Source: Emticicia sp043780375
GTDB lineage: Bacteria; Bacteroidota; Bacteroidia; Cytophagales; Spirosomataceae
Length of the DNA stretch: 64,000 bases
Reading direction: 5' to 3'
NCBI RefSeq assembly: GCF_043780375.1
Contig: NZ_JAYWCU010000144.1
Location: forward strand, 27,900-91,899
Part shown: in pieces, positions 59,861 through 64,000 of the stretch
How the letters are laid out: the number at the start of each line of letters is the position of its first letter
Numbering within the stretch: position 1 is the stretch's first letter
Program-made: the position numbers and the translations under genes
The notes under the pieces: generated by a model
Told to the model about the DNA's origin: nothing
Database searches by the model: none
What the model saw: only the letters and a program-made list of their open reading frames with translations

Positions 59861-60694
59861 CTACTTAGGTAAATAAGACTTCGGAATACTAAATACAAAA
59901 CCTGGGCTTTGGTCTAAAATCTCAATTTTATTGTGCTGCAAATTTATTAAAGTTTGTAATATTTTTCCATTTTGCTGGGCATCAATCTGAGCTTTTATTT
60001 CATGTGGAATCAATAAATCGTTGATATTTAAGAAATTAGTATAGTCTATTTGCATTTTACTATTACCAGTTGAATCGCTTGCATTAAGTTTTTGGAGTTT
60101 AAATGATGGCTCGGCAATGAAGTTTTCAACTTGCAAGTTCTTTTCTTGTTGTTTAATCATAAACCCACCTTCTTGTTTTGATACTTCATCCATTTCACGT
60201 TTTTTTATAAGCATATTTCCAATCAAAATAGACTGAACAAGGTCATAATTAAGAGGATAATTAAACTGTTTGCTCAAGCTTGCAAAATCGAATTTATAGT
60301 ATGTACGATGCAATCTGTCTAAGAAAATGATAGAATCTTGTGTAATAATGCCCCTTGCTCCTTCTAGTCCTACTACGATGGAAAGCCAAATGATACTGTC
60401 TTTTTTGATATGAATATTAACTGGAAACGACTGACTTTCTCCTGCCGTCGTAAAATTGACTTTCGATTTAATATTCAGATATTTGAAGTCTATTTCAGCG
60501 GGTTGAACATCAATTTTTGGCGTAATCCGTATTTCAACTTGCGGTAAATTTTGTATTATTTCAACCTTTGTAGCCTCAATTTTTGTTGAATCTACTTGAT
60601 TAACTTCCTTTTTGTGTATTCGCTGACGCTTGCAAGAAGTTGCTGATAGTAGAATAAAAGTAATAATTATTAGAAAAGAATATCGAGTTATCAT
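59861..60694 (-). CDS. DUF4292 lipoprotein
   Basis: A 277-residue outer-membrane-directed lipoprotein (lipobox SATSC, Cys21). The DUF4292 body begins NIKSKVNFTTAGESQSFPVNIHIKKDSIIWLSI and contains GARGIITQDSIIFLDRLHRTYYKFDF, resembling LolA/LolB-like half barrels. It is placed between the TPR gene (70-base gap) and the EnvC-like gene (74-base gap). Its role, perhaps lipid or lipoprotein handling, is not established. Confidence 0.88.
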   Translation of the reverse strand: MITRYSFLIIITFILLSATSCKRQRIHKKEVNQVDSTKIEATKVEIIQNLPQVEIRITPKIDVQPAEIDFKYLNIKSKVNFTTAGESQSFPVNIHIKKDSIIWLSIVVGLEGARGIITQDSIIFLDRLHRTYYKFDFASLSKQFNYPLNYDLVQSILIGNMLIKKREMDEVSKQEGGFMIKQQEKNLQVENFIAEPSFKLQKLNASDSTGNSKMQIDYTNFLNINDLLIPHEIKAQIDAQQNGKILQTLINLQHNKIEILDQSPGFVFSIPKSYLPK

Positions 60695-60764
60695 TTTTTA
60701 TGGAAAATTAAAAGCACTCCCAATTGGAGAGGCGGTTTGAAGATTTTATTGAGTACGGTCAAAT

Positions 60765-62489
60765 TTACTCAATCAACTGTCCAGACTGGATTTTTTTATC
60801 AATACTTTTGCTGTTTTCACCCATTTGACGGGCTTTTTTCCATTGTTCAAGGGCTTTGTCTTTTTCGCCAAGTTGAAACAATACATCTCCATAATGCTCA
60901 ATTATTGTACCGCTAACCCCGCTGTTTTGTTTGATGGCTTTCTCCAAAAACTCACGAGATTTTTGATATTCCTTCATCGTGTAAAGTACCCAAGCATGCG
61001 TATCTAAATAAGTGGCATTTTCGCTAAATTTTTCAGCCAATCGGCTTGATAATTGCACGGCTCTACTTAGTTTATCTTTGCGAAGCGAAAGATAATAACT
61101 ATAATTGTTTAGCACGTGCTCGTAGTCAGGGTCAGTTTTTAGTACGGCTTCGTAGGCATCGTCTGACTTGGCATATTGTTTCAATTCATTGTAAGTATCG
61201 CCCAGAAGTGCATTAACGTGCTTACCTAATTCAGGATTATCAACTGCCAAATTTCGTGCTTCTTCCAACGAAGAAATAGCTTTTTCGTAGTTTTTCTTGG
61301 CAAAATTGGCAAAACCATTGTGATACCAGAAAAAAGATTGATTTGGAAAATACTCAATTGCTTCTTCTGAATGTTTGGCTAAACTATCAATATGATTTAG
61401 TTTTGAGTCTAACTCGACAATAGCGAGCCAAACTTCAAAAACAGATTTGTCATAAAGCGTTGATTTTACATAACTATCACGGGCGATAGCCATTTCACCT
61501 TTTTTCATCAATAAATCGCCCAAAACTACATAGCCTTTTGCTTCTTTTGGCGACTGTTTGACTAATTCCTGCGTGAGATTCAAAAGATTTTCTAAGGTTT
61601 TGTTGCTGTTATCTTCTTTCATCATGAGCATATAGCTGCCCAAAATCTTGAATTTTATTTCAACAGGAAGGTTTTTATTAGCAAAAGCCACTTGCAACTC
61701 TTCGTTACATTTTTCTAACTCATTTTGTTTGCGATAAATTTCTGCCAATAAAACATGACCTTCAGCAAAATCGGGGTTCTTTTTGACAGCATTTTGTAGC
61801 ATTTTAATGGCTTGAGCATAACGTTCGTTTGAAATCAGAATTTGAGCTTGTTGCACTACATATTCTGGTTCGGTTGGCTCTGAGGCAATGAGTTTATCGC
61901 CTTCTTCGATGGCTTTTTCTAATTTATTTTGTTTCAAATAAATCAATTGTTTTTGACGAGTAATTTCTTCGCTGACACCTATTGTTCGCTCAATTTTATT
62001 GTAAATTTCAACAGCATCCGAAAACTTTTCTTGCAAAATATAAACATTCGATAAGTCAAGATAATTATCGACATCGTTCGGAAATTTATCAGCAAGTTTT
62101 TCATACATCGTTGTTGCTTCCTTATAACGCTTTTGTTTGGTATAGATTTCACCTAAAAATTTTCGATAAAACTTATTGTCATCATCAATTTTTAAGGCTT
62201 TTTCGCTGTAAATGCTTGCATTGGCAAGGTCGTTGGTGGCTAAAAAGGATTTTGCCAACATAAAGTTTACGCCCGAACTGGTAGGATTTTCTTCGGCGGC
62301 TTTCTTGAAAAGTGGAATGGCTTTGTCGAAAGTTTCGGCAATGTAATATTTCATTCCCTCTACAAAATAGGCTTCTGCTTTTAATTCTTTTTCCGATATG
62401 CCTTCATCGTCAGTTTTCTTGTTTTTCTGAGCAAATGAACATATCGGTAAAGCGATTAATGCAATAAATATGATTTTTGAAAACTTCAT
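60765..62489 (-). CDS. Exported tetratricopeptide-repeat protein
   Basis: A signal peptide (about 1-20, ICSFAQ) precedes roughly 14 TPR units across 574 residues, for example AYFVEGMKYYIAETFDKAIPLFKKAAEENP, YLDLSNVYILQEKFSDAVEIYNKIE and ALLGDTYNELKQYAKSDDAYEAVLKTDPDYEHVLNNYSYYLSLRKDKLSRAV. It heads the TPR-DUF4292-EnvC unit and is likely an envelope scaffold. Confidence 0.9.
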   Translation of the reverse strand: MKFSKIIFIALIALPICSFAQKNKKTDDEGISEKELKAEAYFVEGMKYYIAETFDKAIPLFKKAAEENPTSSGVNFMLAKSFLATNDLANASIYSEKALKIDDDNKFYRKFLGEIYTKQKRYKEATTMYEKLADKFPNDVDNYLDLSNVYILQEKFSDAVEIYNKIERTIGVSEEITRQKQLIYLKQNKLEKAIEEGDKLIASEPTEPEYVVQQAQILISNERYAQAIKMLQNAVKKNPDFAEGHVLLAEIYRKQNELEKCNEELQVAFANKNLPVEIKFKILGSYMLMMKEDNSNKTLENLLNLTQELVKQSPKEAKGYVVLGDLLMKKGEMAIARDSYVKSTLYDKSVFEVWLAIVELDSKLNHIDSLAKHSEEAIEYFPNQSFFWYHNGFANFAKKNYEKAISSLEEARNLAVDNPELGKHVNALLGDTYNELKQYAKSDDAYEAVLKTDPDYEHVLNNYSYYLSLRKDKLSRAVQLSSRLAEKFSENATYLDTHAWVLYTMKEYQKSREFLEKAIKQNSGVSGTIIEHYGDVLFQLGEKDKALEQWKKARQMGENSKSIDKKIQSGQLIE

Positions 62490-63045
62490 TTATATGAGTT
62501 AAATAGTAGGACTTTAACGCTAAAGTTGCTTGAATATTGCAGCAAAAAGACCGCAACATTCTTGCCAAAGAATAATCAAAGTTCTTAATTTTTCTTGACA
62601 AATTAGCTATATTTTACTCATTTTATGCTGAAATACATTTGAAAAGAGAAGGTATTCTATGATATTAAGTATCTCTTGTTCATTTCGATTCTAAAAAAGG
62701 CATTTAGATGAGCTTATTCTAAATATATTTTTTGGGATGGATGCTTAAAACGGCTTCCAGTGAAACTGATTATCGCAAGCAACATTAATGACCAAAAGAA
62801 AAAACTAAGATAAAGTATTGAATATACCTCTCCAATTATCAACCTAATGAGTATTTATGTCATAATGCCACAAATTAATGATGTGCCACAACTGACCAAT
62901 AAACTCGTACTGATAGCTTTATATATAAAATGGATATTCGGACATTCAAGATTTAATACATAATATCATAATAATAGTTGGTGGGTATGATATGATAATA
63001 TTTAGTGTATCTTTGGGATAAATAGCTAAAGGCATTCAAATTATA
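62490..63045. other. Gene-free divergent region
   Basis: 556 AT-rich bases between the TPR gene and the LytTR gene. No reading frame is convincing on either strand. It holds the LytTR promoter box (63008-63015). GTTGC (62526 area) and GCAAC repeats near 62550 could form a weak stem. No RNA gene is recognised, though the length allows one. Confidence 0.45.
63008..63015 (+). promoter_or_regulatory. -7 promoter box of the LytTR gene
   Basis: TATCTTTG matches TAnnTTTG, 30 bases upstream of the ATG at 63046. Confidence 0.5.
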
Positions 63046-63354
63046 ATGAATATAAAGTCAAAAACACGAAACACAAGGGTAATAAAGCTTAACGAACGCC
63101 ATAACATTGTTTACATCAAACATTTGGGACAAGAACCTTATAATGAAATAAAATTTGAATGTGGCAAAACCATAATCGTGAGTTATAGTCTTAACTATTG
63201 GCACAGTGTTTTTCAAGATTTTCAACGTATCAACAAAGGCGTTTTGATAAATCCTGATAAAATCATTAGTCAAGTTGGCATTCAAGAAGTAGAATTGATG
63301 GATAATTCTAAATTTTTATATTCTCGCAGAAAGTTAAAAAATAGTCTTTCTTAG
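63046..63354 (+). CDS. LytTR-only DNA-binding protein
   Basis: A 102-residue protein consisting almost only of a LytTR domain: NIVYIKHLGQEPYNEIKFECGKTIIVSYSL, then FQDFQRINKGVLINPDKIISQV, corresponding to the F-x-R-(I/V)-(H/N)-(R/K)-x-x-L-(I/V)-N-P signature. There is no receiver domain, as in many Bacteroidota stand-alone LytTR regulators. It is followed after 185 bases by a secreted BNR-type gene in the same direction. Confidence 0.85.
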   Translation: MNIKSKTRNTRVIKLNERHNIVYIKHLGQEPYNEIKFECGKTIIVSYSLNYWHSVFQDFQRINKGVLINPDKIISQVGIQEVELMDNSKFLYSRRKLKNSLS

Positions 63355-63539
63355 TAGGTATTTCTACACAAAATCTAATATTTCTAACAAATTATTTACG
63401 AAATTAATAATTACACGAGCGACCTTTACCGCTCAATAAAAATTCGTTGTTCTTTTTAAAATTCTTTTTAAATCGAATGTTTTTAAAGCTTAAATAGTAT
63501 AATATTGTAAATATTTCACCTTATCCGTATTGATTAAAT

Positions 63540-64000
63540 ATGAAAAATACATTTATCTTCTATCTATTTTTAGCCGCCATTCCTTTCTTTGCTCTATCTC
63601 AAGAAGAAAAAGAAAATCCAGGTGCCAGAGCGGAATTTGAATATCAAATGACTAAAGACCCAAAAACAGGTCTTGTGCCAAGAAATGAACTCGAAAAATC
63701 GAGGAGTATTATGACCCAAATGATAAAACTAATGGCACCAATTCCAAATATTGCGTGGACAGAAAGAGGTCCTAACAATATTGGCGGACGTACCCGTGCC
63801 TTGATGTTTGACCCAAATGATAATAAGAAAGTTTGGGCAGGTGGTGTGGCAGGTGGTTTGTGGTACAATACTGACATCACAAATGCCAATACCACTTGGA
63901 CAAAAGTGGATGATTTTTGGGACAATATCGCTATTGGTGATATTGCTTATGACCGAAGCCCAGGTAATTCACAAACAATGTATGTAGGCACAGGCGAAAG
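63540..64000 (+). CDS. Secreted BNR/sortilin-like protein, 5' part only
   Basis: A signal peptide (about 1-20, FFALSQEE) is followed by AWTERGPNNIGGRTRALMFDPNDNKKVWAGGVAGGLWYNTDI, the start of a beta-propeller as in glycosyl-hydrolase BNR-repeat or VPS10/sortilin-like proteins of Bacteroidota. The gene runs off the window. Such proteins often end in a type IX secretion C-terminal domain, which would lie outside. The repeat of the W-x-G-G-V-x-G-G-L-W motif supports the propeller call. Confidence 0.82.
   Translation, partial: MKNTFIFYLFLAAIPFFALSQEEKENPGARAEFEYQMTKDPKTGLVPRNELEKSRSIMTQMIKLMAPIPNIAWTERGPNNIGGRTRALMFDPNDNKKVWAGGVAGGLWYNTDITNANTTWTKVDDFWDNIAIGDIAYDRSPGNSQTMYVGTGE

Overview
The window is chromosomal DNA of an AT-rich member of the Bacteroidota, most likely a Cytophagales (Spirosomataceae-like) bacterium. 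The evidence is gene content (MreBCD, DUF4292/EnvC/TPR cluster, DUF6702, MerC-domain protein, YpdA, LytTR-only regulator, many signal-peptide and lipoprotein genes), near absence of Shine-Dalgarno sites, and repeated TAnnTTTG -7 promoter boxes upstream of genes. The genus is inference. No rRNA, tRNA, CRISPR array, prophage or intact insertion sequence is visible. Most of the window is ordinary core genome.

Layout. 1-2.3 kb: 3' part of a DUF1501 gene and an HTH-Fic gene. 2.6-3.7 kb: rpsL-rpsG without fusA. 4-6.2 kb: glycosyltransferase, small SDR, MerC-like protein. 6.4-9.8 kb: sppA and a GH3-family adenylating enzyme. 10-12.6 kb: mreBCD. 12.6-16.5 kb: secreted proteins (serine hydrolase, an 18-residue-repeat DUF4097-type protein, an 11-residue-repeat pentapeptide-like protein). 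16.5-20.1 kb: MarR regulator, DUF6702, rseP, TPR-like protein. 20.3-26.4 kb: ypdA, a multi-pass glycosyltransferase, then ftsI-ftsL-rsmH. 26.5-30.1 kb: TlpA-like thioredoxin, idi, cyclophilin, SDR. 30.4-33 kb: atpG-atpA without the rest of the ATP synthase operon. 33-41.6 kb: comB, dipeptide epimerase, LuxE-like, fructosamine kinase, dxr, RluA-type synthase, Gfo/Idh/MocA oxidoreductase. 42-49.3 kb: sugar-isomerase-like TIM barrel, AlkA-type glycosylase, small proteins, AIM24-like protein, vanadium haloperoxidase-like lipoprotein, purU. 49.4-57.3 kb: orphan hypothetical, OmpA/PD40 protein, hldA, rsgA, ECF sigma plus anti-sigma, a kinase/ParB-like fusion, nadD. 57.6-64 kb: panB, EnvC-like M23, DUF4292, TPR, LytTR, and the start of a secreted BNR-type protein.

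The most unusual signal is non-coding. At least twelve intergenic sites carry degenerate tandem repeats with an exact 7-base period; the unit differs from site to site, and several sites form two inverted arms. Four of the arm pairs lie in spacers between same-strand core genes (mreB/mreC, ftsL/ftsI, atpA/atpG, dxr/rluA). A second class of GC-richer palindromes (CCTCTCC/GGAGAGG and CCTACGG types) occurs between genes and also in frame inside three protein genes, resembling the protein-invading palindromes of Rickettsia. A third class is a 63-column dispersed repeat in two convergent intergenic regions. The most unusual protein is a cytidylate-kinase-like P-loop domain fused to a ParB/sulfiredoxin-like domain.
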